From Draconibacterium sediminis (GTDB taxonomy: Bacteria; Bacteroidota; Bacteroidia; Bacteroidales; Prolixibacteraceae), in NCBI RefSeq assembly GCF_000949475.1, contig NZ_JRHC01000004.1, forward strand, positions 496,001-560,000: a DNA stretch of 64,000 bases. Reading direction: 5' to 3'. Positions 15,532-25,457 of this stretch are shown piece after piece. The notes below the pieces were generated by a model that had not been told where the DNA came from, made no database searches, and worked only from the letters and a program-made list of their open reading frames with translations. The position numbers were made by a program, and so were the translations under genes. Position 1 is the first letter of the stretch, and every line of letters begins with the position of its first letter.

Positions 15532-16909
15532 GACTTTTTGCTTTTAGTTGTCCGTTATTTGGTTTGTCGAATTTTGCCACACTTTTTAATTCAGAAATGG
15601 CAATCATTGGAATGTAGCGGAAGAACAACAGAACTCCGGCCAAAAACATTCCGAGTGTACCGATAAAGAATCCTACCTCAACATAGGTGGGCGAGTAATT
15701 GGCCCAGGCTGCAGGCAGGTAATCGCGGCTTAGCGTAGTAACCACAATGTTAAAACGCTCGAACCACATACCGATATTGATAATGATGGAAATGATGAAT
15801 ACGATCCACATGCGTTTGCGTACGCCCTTAAACCAGAACAACTGCGGAATAACCGCGTTGGCCGTAAACATGGCCCAGAACTGGAAAGCATAATCTCCAA
15901 ACAAACGGTTTTTAAAGAACATATAGGTTTCGTACTCCGAAGCCGAATACCAGGCGATAAAGATTTCGGTCATATAGGCAGTTCCCATTATCAGCGAAAT
16001 AAATATCAGGATCCGGCAAACCGCATCAACGTGCCGGTCGGTAATAAAATCATTCATATTGTATAAACCGCGCATCGTAATTACCAAAGTAAGTACCATG
16101 GCAAATCCCGAGAAAATTGCTCCGATAACAAAGTAAGGCGGGAAAATGGTGGTGTGCCAACCGGCTTGTACCGAAACCGCAAAGTCGGTCGATACAATCG
16201 AGTGTACCGAAACTACTAATACTGCGGCAATTCCACCCAGCACAAAACTCAGGCCTTCAAAACGCAGCCACTCACGGCTTGATCCTGTCCAGCCAAAGGC
16301 AAAAAATCCGTAAACAGCCTTTTTAATCTTCGATTTTGCTGTGTCGCGAATGGTTGCAAAATCAGGCACCATACCGAAATACCAGAAACTTGCTGATATA
16401 AGCAGGTAGGCAGAAATCGCTACGAAGTCCCAGAAAAGCGGTGAGTTAAAGTTCACCCAAAGTGGGCCACGCGTATTCGGATACGGGAAAATAAAGAAAA
16501 ACAACCACGGACGTCCCATGTGCAACAGCGGGAAAAGGCTGGCACAGAACACGGCAACCACGGTCATTGCCTCGGCGGCGCGGTTAATGGCGGTTCTCCA
16601 TTTCTGCCGTAAAATGAGCAGGAAAATGGAAAATGCGGTTCCGGCATGTCCGATACCAATCCACCAAACAAAGTTGATGATGGCCCAACCCCAGGCTACC
16701 GAGTTGTTTACTCCCCAGGTACCAATTCCGGTTGAAATAGTAATGTATTTGCAATACAAACCAAATCCGAACATGCCTAAACTTACCAGCATGGCTGCGT
16801 ACCACCACAGCGGTGTTTTGGCGTGGATGGGTGCTAATATCTCTTTCGATATCTGACTGAACGACTTATCGCCATCAATTAGCTTTCCCCTTACGGCTGA
16901 ATTAAACAT
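15524..16909 (-). CDS. actC: alternative complex III NrfD-like membrane subunit ActC
   Basis: 461 residues with about ten membrane segments, the NrfD/PsrC fold that binds quinol. Family-typical stretches include GIGTWGVNNSVAWGWAIINFVWWIGIGHAGT, HMGRPWLFFFIFPYPNTRGPLWVNFNSPLFWDF and MTEIFIAWYSASEYE. ActC is the quinol-oxidising subunit that hands electrons to ActB. Located 6 bp after actB and overlapping actD by 8 bp in the act operon. Confidence 0.95.
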   Translation of the reverse strand: MFNSAVRGKLIDGDKSFSQISKEILAPIHAKTPLWWYAAMLVSLGMFGFGLYCKYITISTGIGTWGVNNSVAWGWAIINFVWWIGIGHAGTAFSIFLLILRQKWRTAINRAAEAMTVVAVFCASLFPLLHMGRPWLFFFIFPYPNTRGPLWVNFNSPLFWDFVAISAYLLISASFWYFGMVPDFATIRDTAKSKIKKAVYGFFAFGWTGSSREWLRFEGLSFVLGGIAAVLVVSVHSIVSTDFAVSVQAGWHTTIFPPYFVIGAIFSGFAMVLTLVITMRGLYNMNDFITDRHVDAVCRILIFISLIMGTAYMTEIFIAWYSASEYETYMFFKNRLFGDYAFQFWAMFTANAVIPQLFWFKGVRKRMWIVFIISIIINIGMWFERFNIVVTTLSRDYLPAAWANYSPTYVEVGFFIGTLGMFLAGVLLFFRYIPMIAISELKSVAKFDKPNNGQLKAKSHE

Positions 16910-16915
16910 AGGCGT

Positions 16916-19855
16916 TTATGCTTTTTTGTTTCTTACTTTAGTTAAATATCCTACCGATGGCAGGGTGTGCAATTCTTCCAGTAAATGGTAATTGCGCTCG
17001 TTTTTAAACAGCTTGTTTATTTTGCTGTTCTCATCGTTCAGGTCGCCAAAAACCAGCGCGTTGGCCGGGCACGACTGAACACATGCAGGTTGCACTTCTC
17101 CGTCTTCCAGCATTCTTCCGGCAACTTTAGCTTCAGCTTTTTTCTCCTGAATACGTTGTACACAGAACGAGCATTTTTCTACCACCCCACGCGAGCGAAC
17201 CGTAACGTCAGGGTTAAGTACCATACGTCCCAAATCGCTGTTTGATGCGTAATCGAATTCCGGATTTTGCACATATTGGAACCAGTTAAAACGGCGCACT
17301 TTGTACGGGCAGTTGTTCACACAATATTTTGTTCCCACGCAGCGGTTGTAGGCCATTTGGTTCAAACCTTCCTCGCTGTGTGGTGTTGCCGAAACCGGAC
17401 AAACATTCTCACACGGAGCATTGTCACAGTGCTGACACATTACCGGCTGATGATACACATCCGGGTTTTCTGCATCGTTCGAGAAATAGCGGTCAACACG
17501 AATCCAGTGCATAATCCGGCGATTGCGAACTTGCTCTTTACCGATTACCTGCACATTGTTTTCGGCCTGGCACGAGATGGAGCAGTTTCCACATCCCACA
17601 CAACTTCCCAGGTCGACGGCCATTGCCCAATGGTGACCTTTAAATTCCTGCTCAGGATATAAGGAAACGTGGTGTTCCAAATGCTCCTTGCGGATTTCAT
17701 TCCCCGAAGCCGGATCAAGTTGCCATTTATCGAAATTGGTTTCACGAACAATTGGCCGGCCTTCCATTGAATGATGCGTTTGCGACAGTGCCAGCTCGTA
17801 AGTTTTGTCAGTAGTCTTTACATCGGCACCACTTAACCAAAGTTGTTTGGCATTGTTTTTAATGGATGCCAGCGCGTACATATTTTTACCAATACCGTCG
17901 CCAACTTTTCCGGCTGTTTCGCGGCCGTAACCCAATGCTACCGAAATGGTGTCAGGAGCTTGGCCGGGCTGCACAAAAACCGGCATTTCAATACCATTAA
18001 TGGTAATCACCGATTCATTCTGCACCCCATTTTCTTCGGCCCATTTTACAGGAACTGCAGCAAAGTTGTCCCAGCTGATCTTCGCAATGGGATCGGGTAA
18101 TTCCTGTAACCACGGGTTGTTGGCAGAACTTCCGTCTTTCAAAGCCACACTCTGGTAGAGAACAATTTCCCATCCCTGTGATTCTGAATTGCCAAGTTGC
18201 AGCGCATTTTCTAATCCGTTTTCGCTGTAAACCGGTACCTCAGCTGTTGGTTCAGCTTCGAATACACCCTTTTGCAAGGTATCGTTCCAGAATAAGCGGG
18301 AATCGGAATATTTTGATTGTAAGCCGGAAAAATTCTCTTCCCAGTTTGCTTTTAAAATCTCATAATAATTGGGCTGTTCTTCGCCGGCCCATTTTAGCAG
18401 CGTTTCCTGAACCTGTCGACTGTCGAACAGTTTTGAAATAGTTGGCTGCGACAAACTGAATACTCCCTTTTTAGGTTTTGCATCGTTCCACGCTTCAAGG
18501 TAGTGTGGGGCAGGGCACACCCAATGGCAGGCTGCTGTTGTTTCGTCTTTCCGGTCGGAGAACGAAACTGAGAGTTCAGCGCCAGAGATCAGTGCCTTTA
18601 TTTCCTCACCATTTGGATGATTGTACACCGGGTTTACACCCCAGCAAAGCACTCCGGCAATTTCTTTATTTTTTAATCCGCTGATTACTTTTTCAAAATC
18701 GGCATCAATCGCCTGATGTGTATTTAATGGTCTGTCGAATAAAATCGTTGATCCGTAATTTCCCAAAAGATTATTAATAGCATTTACGATCAGTTGGGTA
18801 TTTACATCGTTGCTTCCTGATACCACCAGTGATTTTCCTTCGTTTGCCAGAAGGTCTTCAGCCAATCCTTTTACATCAACCGGACTGTCGGGAGCGGCAA
18901 TGGTCATAAATCCTTTTGCCTGCATCAACTGGTAATACAGCGCTGTTAAAATCGTCTTTTCTTCCGAAGGTTTTATCGGTACGCGAACATCGGCATTTGA
19001 TCCTGTTAAAGTCATTCCCGACTCAAACTGATAATGACGACTCATTTCATCGCCTTTATCCAGCACGCGTCTTCCGGCTGCATAACCTTTGGTATATTCA
19101 GTTGACGAGAGCCAGGTCCCCAAAAAATCGGCGCCAAAACTGGCAATTACTTTTGCCCGCTCGAAACGGTAGTCGGGAATCAATGCTGTTCCAAAACTCT
19201 GTTGGTTGGCTTCCAAAATTCCACTTGCCGAAACAGCATCGTATTTTACCCACTCAACATTTGGGTATTTTTCCTGAAAGCTCGCAATTACTTTTTTTGT
19301 AGTTGGCGAAATTATGCTTGAGGTGAGCAGAACAACTTTTTTCTGGTCGTTATTTAATTGCTCTAACTTTTTTGTGATGTAGCTGTCTATTTCTTCCCAG
19401 TTGGTTGCCTCACCTCTTTTCAACGGAGTTTTAAAACGGGCGTCATCATAAAGATCAAGAACCGATGCCTGAACCCTTGCAGATGTACCTTTCTGTGAAA
19501 CTGATGAAAGATCGTTGCCTTCAATTTTTATGGGGCGGCCGTCACGCACTTTCACTAAAACACTGCAATATTCGTTGGCTTCAAAATAGCTCGAGGCGTA
19601 ATAGTTGGCCATCCCGGGTGTAACTTCTTCCGGTTTTACCAGGTAAGGAATCGCCTTATCTACCGGCCTTTTACAACTGGCAACAACTGCCGCCGCTGCA
19701 ACGCTAAATCCAAAAGTCTTAAGAAAATCGCGTCTTGATGAGCCGGAGGCCTTTTTCATTACGGCGCGCTTAGCATCCAGTTCCAGTTTAATTTCGTTTT
19801 GTTTAAACTCAACCGGATTATTCAACTCGTCTAAACTTCTCCAATATTTTGTCAT
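16916..19855 (-). CDS. actB: alternative complex III Fe-S subunit ActB (molybdopterin-oxidoreductase-like fused to ferredoxin domain)
   Basis: 979 residues. A Tat motif (SRRDFLK at 40-46) and hydrophobic segment ending in ASC61 follow an unusually long N-terminal region, as in other ActB proteins. The first ~720 residues resemble molybdopterin oxidoreductases but in this family lack the cofactor. The C-terminal ~230 residues carry the Fe-S clusters: CVGCGNCSISC near residue 752, then CQHCDNAPCENVCP, CVGTKYCVNNCP and CSFCVQRI with a final CVQSCP. Four cubane-type clusters relay electrons from ActC to the hemes of ActA/ActE. It lies between actA (32 bp) and actC (6 bp). Confidence 0.96.
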   Translation of the reverse strand: MTKYWRSLDELNNPVEFKQNEIKLELDAKRAVMKKASGSSRRDFLKTFGFSVAAAAVVASCKRPVDKAIPYLVKPEEVTPGMANYYASSYFEANEYCSVLVKVRDGRPIKIEGNDLSSVSQKGTSARVQASVLDLYDDARFKTPLKRGEATNWEEIDSYITKKLEQLNNDQKKVVLLTSSIISPTTKKVIASFQEKYPNVEWVKYDAVSASGILEANQQSFGTALIPDYRFERAKVIASFGADFLGTWLSSTEYTKGYAAGRRVLDKGDEMSRHYQFESGMTLTGSNADVRVPIKPSEEKTILTALYYQLMQAKGFMTIAAPDSPVDVKGLAEDLLANEGKSLVVSGSNDVNTQLIVNAINNLLGNYGSTILFDRPLNTHQAIDADFEKVISGLKNKEIAGVLCWGVNPVYNHPNGEEIKALISGAELSVSFSDRKDETTAACHWVCPAPHYLEAWNDAKPKKGVFSLSQPTISKLFDSRQVQETLLKWAGEEQPNYYEILKANWEENFSGLQSKYSDSRLFWNDTLQKGVFEAEPTAEVPVYSENGLENALQLGNSESQGWEIVLYQSVALKDGSSANNPWLQELPDPIAKISWDNFAAVPVKWAEENGVQNESVITINGIEMPVFVQPGQAPDTISVALGYGRETAGKVGDGIGKNMYALASIKNNAKQLWLSGADVKTTDKTYELALSQTHHSMEGRPIVRETNFDKWQLDPASGNEIRKEHLEHHVSLYPEQEFKGHHWAMAVDLGSCVGCGNCSISCQAENNVQVIGKEQVRNRRIMHWIRVDRYFSNDAENPDVYHQPVMCQHCDNAPCENVCPVSATPHSEEGLNQMAYNRCVGTKYCVNNCPYKVRRFNWFQYVQNPEFDYASNSDLGRMVLNPDVTVRSRGVVEKCSFCVQRIQEKKAEAKVAGRMLEDGEVQPACVQSCPANALVFGDLNDENSKINKLFKNERNYHLLEELHTLPSVGYLTKVRNKKA

Positions 19856-19887
19856 AGTTTGTTTGATTCTGCTTTAAACTTGAATGA

Positions 19888-21018
19888 TTAATAGTGGCAG
19901 CGCATACAATCATTGGCGCCAATGTCAGCTGCTTTTACCGAGTCGATCGCTCCCGATTTCATTTCTTCGTGCAACTTCACGTAATGTTCGTAATAGCCAT
20001 TATTGCCAAAGTCAACTTCGGTATCGCGGTGGCAGTTAACGCACCAGCCCATCGACAGGTCGCTGTGTTGTTCCATTATATCCATTTCCTCAACCGGACC
20101 GTGACATTGCATACAGTCGAGTTTGCCTGATCCAACGTGCACGGCATGGCTGAAATAAACATGGTCGGGCAGGTTATGAATTCGTTTCCACTCAATTGAG
20201 TGCCCGTTTTCTGCGGCATCCACCACTTTGGCAATTTCAAACTTGCCGCTGTTTGTTCCTTCACGAATCAGAATATGGCAATTCATACAAAGGTTGGTTG
20301 CCGGTATTCCTGCCGATTTACTTTGTTCTGCCGTTGTGTGGCAATATATACAATCAATACCGTTTTCACCGGCGTGTACTTTATGCGAGAATTTTATGGG
20401 TTGATCGGGCGCATAATTTTCCTGGCGGCCTAATTTAATGGCATCGGTAACAATCATTTTTACCTGCCAGCCAAAAGCGCCAAGCAATATTATTAATGGA
20501 ATGAATTTTAGTTTAATTTTTCGGATAAAAATCAATTCAACAACCGCCCAGGTAATTAATAAACCTAAAAACAGGAATAGAATGAGGTTGTAATGTGTCG
20601 GTTTTGCCGGAGGAACTCCGGTGTGCGCGAAATTGTCTAAATAAATTTTTACTGTTTTCAGATCTTCTTCCGAAATATCGAAATTAACATGCGAAGCTTC
20701 CATTTTTACACCTACCGGATTCATTACCGAGGCTTGAAACGATTCAAAATCCTTGTCAACATATTTAATTGCAATATCCATTGCCGAAGGATTCCAGTTG
20801 AGTGTGTCAACCCGGTTTAAATTGTGACAGGAAACACATGACGAATACTCCCGATCGAAGGGTAATAATCCTTTGAAGAAACGTTCACCACGTTTTACAT
20901 CTTCGTGCGAATGTCCTTCGGTTACAACAGATTCGGATGAATCGGCATACAGATTAGTTGAAAGCAAAATACAGGTAACAAATGCGAACAGGGATATGAA
21001 AATTTGCGTTTTTTTCAT
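19888..21018 (-). CDS. actA: alternative complex III multiheme cytochrome c ActA
   Basis: 376 residues from ATG 21018, chosen because a GGGGAGG Shine-Dalgarno-like site sits 5 bp upstream and a signal peptide follows (MKKTQIFISLFAFVTCILL...NLYA); the frame is open 10 codons further. There are six CxxCH heme motifs: 61-65, then after a membrane anchor (144-164) and a second hydrophobic segment (171-187), 223-227, 244-248, 302-306, 326-330 and 371-375, the last at the extreme C-terminus. The first lies in a separate N-terminal cytochrome domain. First gene of the act operon; it accepts electrons from ActB. Confidence 0.95.
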   Translation of the reverse strand: MKKTQIFISLFAFVTCILLSTNLYADSSESVVTEGHSHEDVKRGERFFKGLLPFDREYSSCVSCHNLNRVDTLNWNPSAMDIAIKYVDKDFESFQASVMNPVGVKMEASHVNFDISEEDLKTVKIYLDNFAHTGVPPAKPTHYNLILFLFLGLLITWAVVELIFIRKIKLKFIPLIILLGAFGWQVKMIVTDAIKLGRQENYAPDQPIKFSHKVHAGENGIDCIYCHTTAEQSKSAGIPATNLCMNCHILIREGTNSGKFEIAKVVDAAENGHSIEWKRIHNLPDHVYFSHAVHVGSGKLDCMQCHGPVEEMDIMEQHSDLSMGWCVNCHRDTEVDFGNNGYYEHYVKLHEEMKSGAIDSVKAADIGANDCMRCHY

Positions 21019-21048
21019 GAAACCTCCCCAAAAGAAGTGTTCTCTCAT

Positions 21049-21237
21049 TCTGTTAAGTTTAGTATTAAATTAAAGGCCTTTTTATCCAGACTTATCCTAT
21101 TAACAATAAAAAGACCTTAAGGTTCTGAAAGAATTAAATTTTTTACGTTAAATAGCTGAGAATGTTTTAAAAATATGATTGGTTACATTTATGAGAAATG
21201 AAATTTCGATTCCTAATATCGATTAGAGGCGGGATTT
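21049..21237. promoter_or_regulatory. upstream region of the act operon
   Basis: 189 bp between the AI-2E-family gene and actA on the same strand; it must hold the act promoter. No TAnnTTTG box with a -33 partner was found on the minus strand, so the promoter may be divergent in sequence or under an alternative sigma factor. An AAGGCC-TTT...AAGACCTTAAGG inverted arrangement occurs at 21073-21123. Confidence 0.35.
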
Positions 21238-22368
21238 TCAGCCTTCAGTTTTCTCTTTTTCGAGATGTTCGGTAAGCTTTTTCACCAGTTTCATGTTCTC
21301 GAAAAACTCGGCAGCTATCACCCTGAGAATGGTGTATACCGGAATAGCCAGGATCATTCCGATAATTCCGGCCATACTTCCGGCAGCTATAATTACCAGG
21401 AAAATTTCGAGTGGGTGTGCTTTTACGCTGCTGGAATAAATAAGTGGCTGAAAAAGAACATTGTCAATTACCTGAACAGAAAGGAAAACCACTGTCATCC
21501 AGCCTAAAGTTGGCAAAACTTCATTCATAAAATCGAGATTAATATGTAAAGCAGCGCCGATAAGCAAACCAAGTGCAGCCCCCATCCAAGGGCCCAGATA
21601 CGGAATAACGTTAAACATCCCGCAAAACAACCCAATTACAACCGCATGGTTGAATTCGATTCCAACGATGGTAAGGCCAATGGTATCGAGCAGCATTACC
21701 ATAAAAACTTCTAAAAGTAAACCAATAAAGTAGCGTCGTAACAGGTAGGAAATAGAATTGAGTATGTGGGCAACTTTTTCTTCTAAATGAGTAGGAACCA
21801 AGAGTATAATGAAGGTGCTAAACATGGTTTCTTCTTTTAAAAAGAAAAAGGTGATAAACGAAACAGAAAAGAAACCGATCAGCAATTCTCCAATGGTTCC
21901 GGCAACCAGCCCGAACCAATTCGACACTTGTGAAAAATCGATTTCAGCCCCCAGGCTTTCTGTAACAATATCCATAAAATTCTTCGATTCGATACTCACG
22001 GTGTCCTTACTGAAGAAGTGCATCAGGTTCAGTAAGGGTTCTTCAATGGAGTCGAGAACGAGCGTAAAGTCAATTTGCGACAGGGTTTCAACCTCGCTTA
22101 GCAAGAGCGGGATAATGAATCTGAAAAAGGAAATAAAAACAATCCATAAACTTACCAGGGTTGCAAAAGCCGCCAGTCCTTTAGGAATTTTAAAACGTTG
22201 GTATTTAATTTTTGTTAGCCAGCGGGTTAGAGGGCGGCCAACAAACGACAGCACCACCGAAATAAGAATGTAGGTGACGATGGCACTAAAATACCACAAC
22301 AGAAAAATGATAAAAAGAAGTCCGACAATAAATAGTGTATTGCGTGTCCAGCCTTTAAGTTGAATCAT
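21238..22368 (-). CDS. AI-2E family transporter (PerM/TqsA-like)
   Basis: 376 residues with eight or so membrane segments and the family-typical central YLGPWMGAALGLLIG stretch and C-terminal GSMAGIIGMILAIPVYTILRVIAAEFFEN. These permeases export or import small molecules; AI-2 transport is proven for few of them, and Na+/H+ antiport has been reported for others, so the name is by family only. Single gene; no luxS or other quorum-sensing gene nearby. The C-terminus is highly charged. Confidence 0.9.
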   Translation of the reverse strand: MIQLKGWTRNTLFIVGLLFIIFLLWYFSAIVTYILISVVLSFVGRPLTRWLTKIKYQRFKIPKGLAAFATLVSLWIVFISFFRFIIPLLLSEVETLSQIDFTLVLDSIEEPLLNLMHFFSKDTVSIESKNFMDIVTESLGAEIDFSQVSNWFGLVAGTIGELLIGFFSVSFITFFFLKEETMFSTFIILLVPTHLEEKVAHILNSISYLLRRYFIGLLLEVFMVMLLDTIGLTIVGIEFNHAVVIGLFCGMFNVIPYLGPWMGAALGLLIGAALHINLDFMNEVLPTLGWMTVVFLSVQVIDNVLFQPLIYSSSVKAHPLEIFLVIIAAGSMAGIIGMILAIPVYTILRVIAAEFFENMKLVKKLTEHLEKEKTEG

Positions 22369-22420
22369 TTTTGTTCGTTTTTAACAAATATAACCAAATT
22401 TGGGATGAACGGAATAGTTA

Positions 22421-23971
22421 CTACTTAGATTGAGAAGTCAAAAAATGCAAATACCACTGAACGATGTAGGCATTAAACGAATGGGGTTTTAGCGGATGTT
22501 TCATTTTTATATCTCGCCGAAGTTGGCCAGTTATTTCGTGGTAAAATATTCCGTCGTTCATGGGGTAGTACAAGGTTTTTAAGTGATGAGGAGCTGCTTT
22601 TATAAGCCGGGTTTTTAGGTTTTGAAATTTTGAGTCTTTCTGATCTGAGATTTGTTTCAAATCAAAATCAACCCCGTGTTTTTTGAAAAAATAATCTTCT
22701 AGCGTTTTGTTGTATAGCTGCTCCCTGTTTTTGTTTCGGGCATCAATTCCGGCAAAAAACTGAAGGTTTTGTTTATCGAAAAGTGGCATTAAAACATTAA
22801 CTCCGAAATAGACATAAACGTGGTTCGAGTTGCTGATAAATTTACATTGCCTTTCGCGTAAATCCCAGATTTCGTATGCTTCATCCGGTGACAGACTTTT
22901 CTGTATTAAAAGGTTCTCTTCGAGGTATTTTTGCAATGCAGCTCTAAAATCCGGATTTGCCGGCAGTGAAGTTCCCAGTGTTTTTATAAGCGTTGCTCCC
23001 AACTCTGATGCCGTAAGATCAAGAATTAAATTATTAAGATGTGCACCTCTTAAAAAATCGCCGGGATGACCGGGAAGTGCAACTGTTTTTTCGTTGATGA
23101 GTTTCTTTTCACGCAAATATTTTACCGCAAAATAATCCTGCAAATACGGCATCGACGACCAGTGACCGGAGTAATTGGCGTAGTCGGTAAATGTCGGGTC
23201 GCTTTTAAAATTATCGATCAGTTCCTCATTATACTCAATAAATTGGTATTGAAATCCCAGTTTTTCGGCCACTTTTTGGGCGGTTTGTTTTTCGCTGTTA
23301 TTTTTTCTTCCCCAAGTGGCACACAGAACATTTTTATGACCGAATTCTGCTAACAGGCAAGCCAGTAAACGCGAATCGTAGCCCCGGGTGAGTGGCAATA
23401 ATATCTGTTTATTTTTTATCTGTTTGAAGTACTTTTCAAAAACCTTGCGGAAATGCGTTGCAACATCCTGGGGAGTTTGTTCTGCATTTGGTTTATGCTG
23501 AAGTTGAAATACAAAATCAGAAGTTACATTTCCTGATTTATTTTTGAAGCAGACAATCTCGCCCGGTTGAATTTGTGCGATTGTTGCATTTAACGTTTGC
23601 TGAAAAGGTGTTACGCCAAATTGTAAAAAATAGGAGGAGGCAAAAGCATCAATTTCTTTGTCTGCATTTGTTTGCAGCAGTTGCTCAGGTTGGTCGCTGA
23701 TGTAAAAATTATCCTTGTCAATTTTATAGAAAAGCGGGAAACTCCAGGTGTGACAACACGTTGCCCATGTTTCCACATCGTTATTTATTACGATGGAGAA
23801 TTGTCCGTTCAATCGCGAAACAAATTCTTTAAATTGCCCGAAATCAGAAGCATGTTTTTGTGTTTGCTCGGCAAAATCCTGTCCACAGAAATAATCTTCG
23901 CCCAGCCAGGCAAAGCCGGAAACACTGACATCCTTTTCTATCGACCAACTATATTTTTTGAGATACAACAT
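22421..23971 (-). CDS. asparagine-synthase-like protein lacking the glutaminase cysteine
   Basis: 516 residues. An N-terminal half (about 1-160) resembles the Ntn/GATase-2 fold but the protein begins MLYLKK, without the catalytic Cys2, so it cannot release ammonia from glutamine. The C-terminal half has the adenylating PP-loop PLTRGYDSR at 193-201, a variant of SGGxDS, with CATWGRKN behind it. Such proteins can form amides or lactams in modified sugars, peptides or antibiotics. The flippase gene ends 2 bp upstream on the same strand, so the two are coupled and probably act in making and exporting a surface glycan or a modified cell-surface molecule. No glycosyltransferases are adjacent. Confidence 0.8.
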   Translation of the reverse strand: MLYLKKYSWSIEKDVSVSGFAWLGEDYFCGQDFAEQTQKHASDFGQFKEFVSRLNGQFSIVINNDVETWATCCHTWSFPLFYKIDKDNFYISDQPEQLLQTNADKEIDAFASSYFLQFGVTPFQQTLNATIAQIQPGEIVCFKNKSGNVTSDFVFQLQHKPNAEQTPQDVATHFRKVFEKYFKQIKNKQILLPLTRGYDSRLLACLLAEFGHKNVLCATWGRKNNSEKQTAQKVAEKLGFQYQFIEYNEELIDNFKSDPTFTDYANYSGHWSSMPYLQDYFAVKYLREKKLINEKTVALPGHPGDFLRGAHLNNLILDLTASELGATLIKTLGTSLPANPDFRAALQKYLEENLLIQKSLSPDEAYEIWDLRERQCKFISNSNHVYVYFGVNVLMPLFDKQNLQFFAGIDARNKNREQLYNKTLEDYFFKKHGVDFDLKQISDQKDSKFQNLKTRLIKAAPHHLKTLYYPMNDGIFYHEITGQLRRDIKMKHPLKPHSFNAYIVQWYLHFLTSQSK

Positions 23972-23973
23972 TT

Positions 23974-25320
23974 TTACAACCAGATTTTAAGCAGTGCAAT
24001 TGGAATAATCAAAAGTACCATTTTAAGAAAGTAGATTCCCGCTTGTATCAAATTTACACCTGCCAAAAGCAAGGAGTAAATCGTTAGAAATGCAAAAAAT
24101 ATCACGCCCGACAAACTATATAAAATCACGGTGGAAACAACATCTTTCAGGATTAATCCGCCGATTAGTAAACTGGCAATCCGGGCAATCAGCAAAAATA
24201 CGTTGTACCACATCGATACGTTTTGTTTTTCCTTAACGATTAGGATGGCGGAAAGCGGCGAACCCAGCATTACAAAATAAAGCCAGGGTGCAATAAACTG
24301 AGCGAGGTACCCGGAGAATGCCCATTCGTCTCCAAATAAAATGGAGAAGATTTGTTGCCCCCAAAAACCAAGTACTGCAAATGGAAAAATGCCAAGCAAC
24401 ACTTGTTTGCGGAAGAGTGAGTAGGTAAGTTCTTTTAATTTGGCCGGTGTTTGCTCCAGCGTTTTGGCGTTTTGGATGTAAACACTGGAAATAGAAATGC
24501 TTAACAGCTGAACCGGAACACTGATGTATCGGTGCGAAAAAGAATACAATCCCAGCATTTTATCGCCAAAAAATGGTTTGAAAAGAAAAACCGGCAGCTG
24601 GCTGCTTACAAAATTCATCACTTCTGAAAGGATGGAGAACTTTGGAAATTTAATGTAACGCTGTGCCAATACTTTTTCTTCTTCAGTAAATTTCCCGAGG
24701 CGAAATAAACTTGCTTCCTCAACCCGAAATGAGAAAACGAAAAAGGTAAAAAGTTGAGCGACAACGGCACCTAAAAACAATCCTGTTGCCGGAAACAGAA
24801 AAAATGCGCATTGCAAAACACCGGTTAAAACAGCCCTTGTAATTTCTAAAACCGATAGACGGTTAAACTGTTTTTTGCTGATGAAAATATTTCGGATTAG
24901 TTGAATGGCGCTAAAAAAGTAAGCGTAAAACGGAACAAGTAGGATATGCAGTTTTTGGCTTGTCTCGGGCTGTAAAACCAGGATGATTAAGCCAACTATA
25001 ACCAATGCGATTAAATTTACGGCAGCATTTATTTTCTGTGCAAAATTCCCGATAAGCTTTCGTTCAGCTGAGGTTTCAACCAGTATAATTGCCTTTTCGT
25101 ATTTGCCGGCGGATATGATAGAAAGTACCGAAGCAATGGTGAGGTAAAGTACAAAATCGCCAAACTGTTCGGGTGCATACAGCCGTGCAATCGCCAGCGC
25201 AAAAACAAAGGGAACTGCACGGGCCAGTACCATTCCGGTAAACAGCGAAGCAATGTTTTTATAAAACTCACTTTGGTTAAACCGGCGAATACTATTTCTG
25301 AAATAACTGGAGAAGTTCAT
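23974..25320 (-). CDS. polysaccharide flippase (Wzx/MATE-like)
   Basis: 448 residues with about 12-14 hydrophobic segments and the Polysacc_synt pattern: GMVLARAVPFVFALAIARLYAPEQFGDFVLYLTIASVLSII at the N-terminus and AILIVKEKQNVSMWYNV in the C-terminal half. Family members flip undecaprenyl-linked oligosaccharides across the inner membrane. It precedes the asparagine-synthase-like gene by 2 bp. An isolated flippase with no polymerase or glycosyltransferases nearby is unusual; its partner genes may lie elsewhere. Confidence 0.88.
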   Translation of the reverse strand: MNFSSYFRNSIRRFNQSEFYKNIASLFTGMVLARAVPFVFALAIARLYAPEQFGDFVLYLTIASVLSIISAGKYEKAIILVETSAERKLIGNFAQKINAAVNLIALVIVGLIILVLQPETSQKLHILLVPFYAYFFSAIQLIRNIFISKKQFNRLSVLEITRAVLTGVLQCAFFLFPATGLFLGAVVAQLFTFFVFSFRVEEASLFRLGKFTEEEKVLAQRYIKFPKFSILSEVMNFVSSQLPVFLFKPFFGDKMLGLYSFSHRYISVPVQLLSISISSVYIQNAKTLEQTPAKLKELTYSLFRKQVLLGIFPFAVLGFWGQQIFSILFGDEWAFSGYLAQFIAPWLYFVMLGSPLSAILIVKEKQNVSMWYNVFLLIARIASLLIGGLILKDVVSTVILYSLSGVIFFAFLTIYSLLLAGVNLIQAGIYFLKMVLLIIPIALLKIWL

Positions 25321-25457
25321 GCACTAAAAACAGGTGTCTCATTTGATGTAAATATCATAAAAATAATTGCTTTGATTAAGCTTTTTCGTGAAAACAAAGA
25401 AATACTGGTGCTTTTTATATTTTTGTTCGTTGAATAGTAAAATGGGAAATAGCAATA

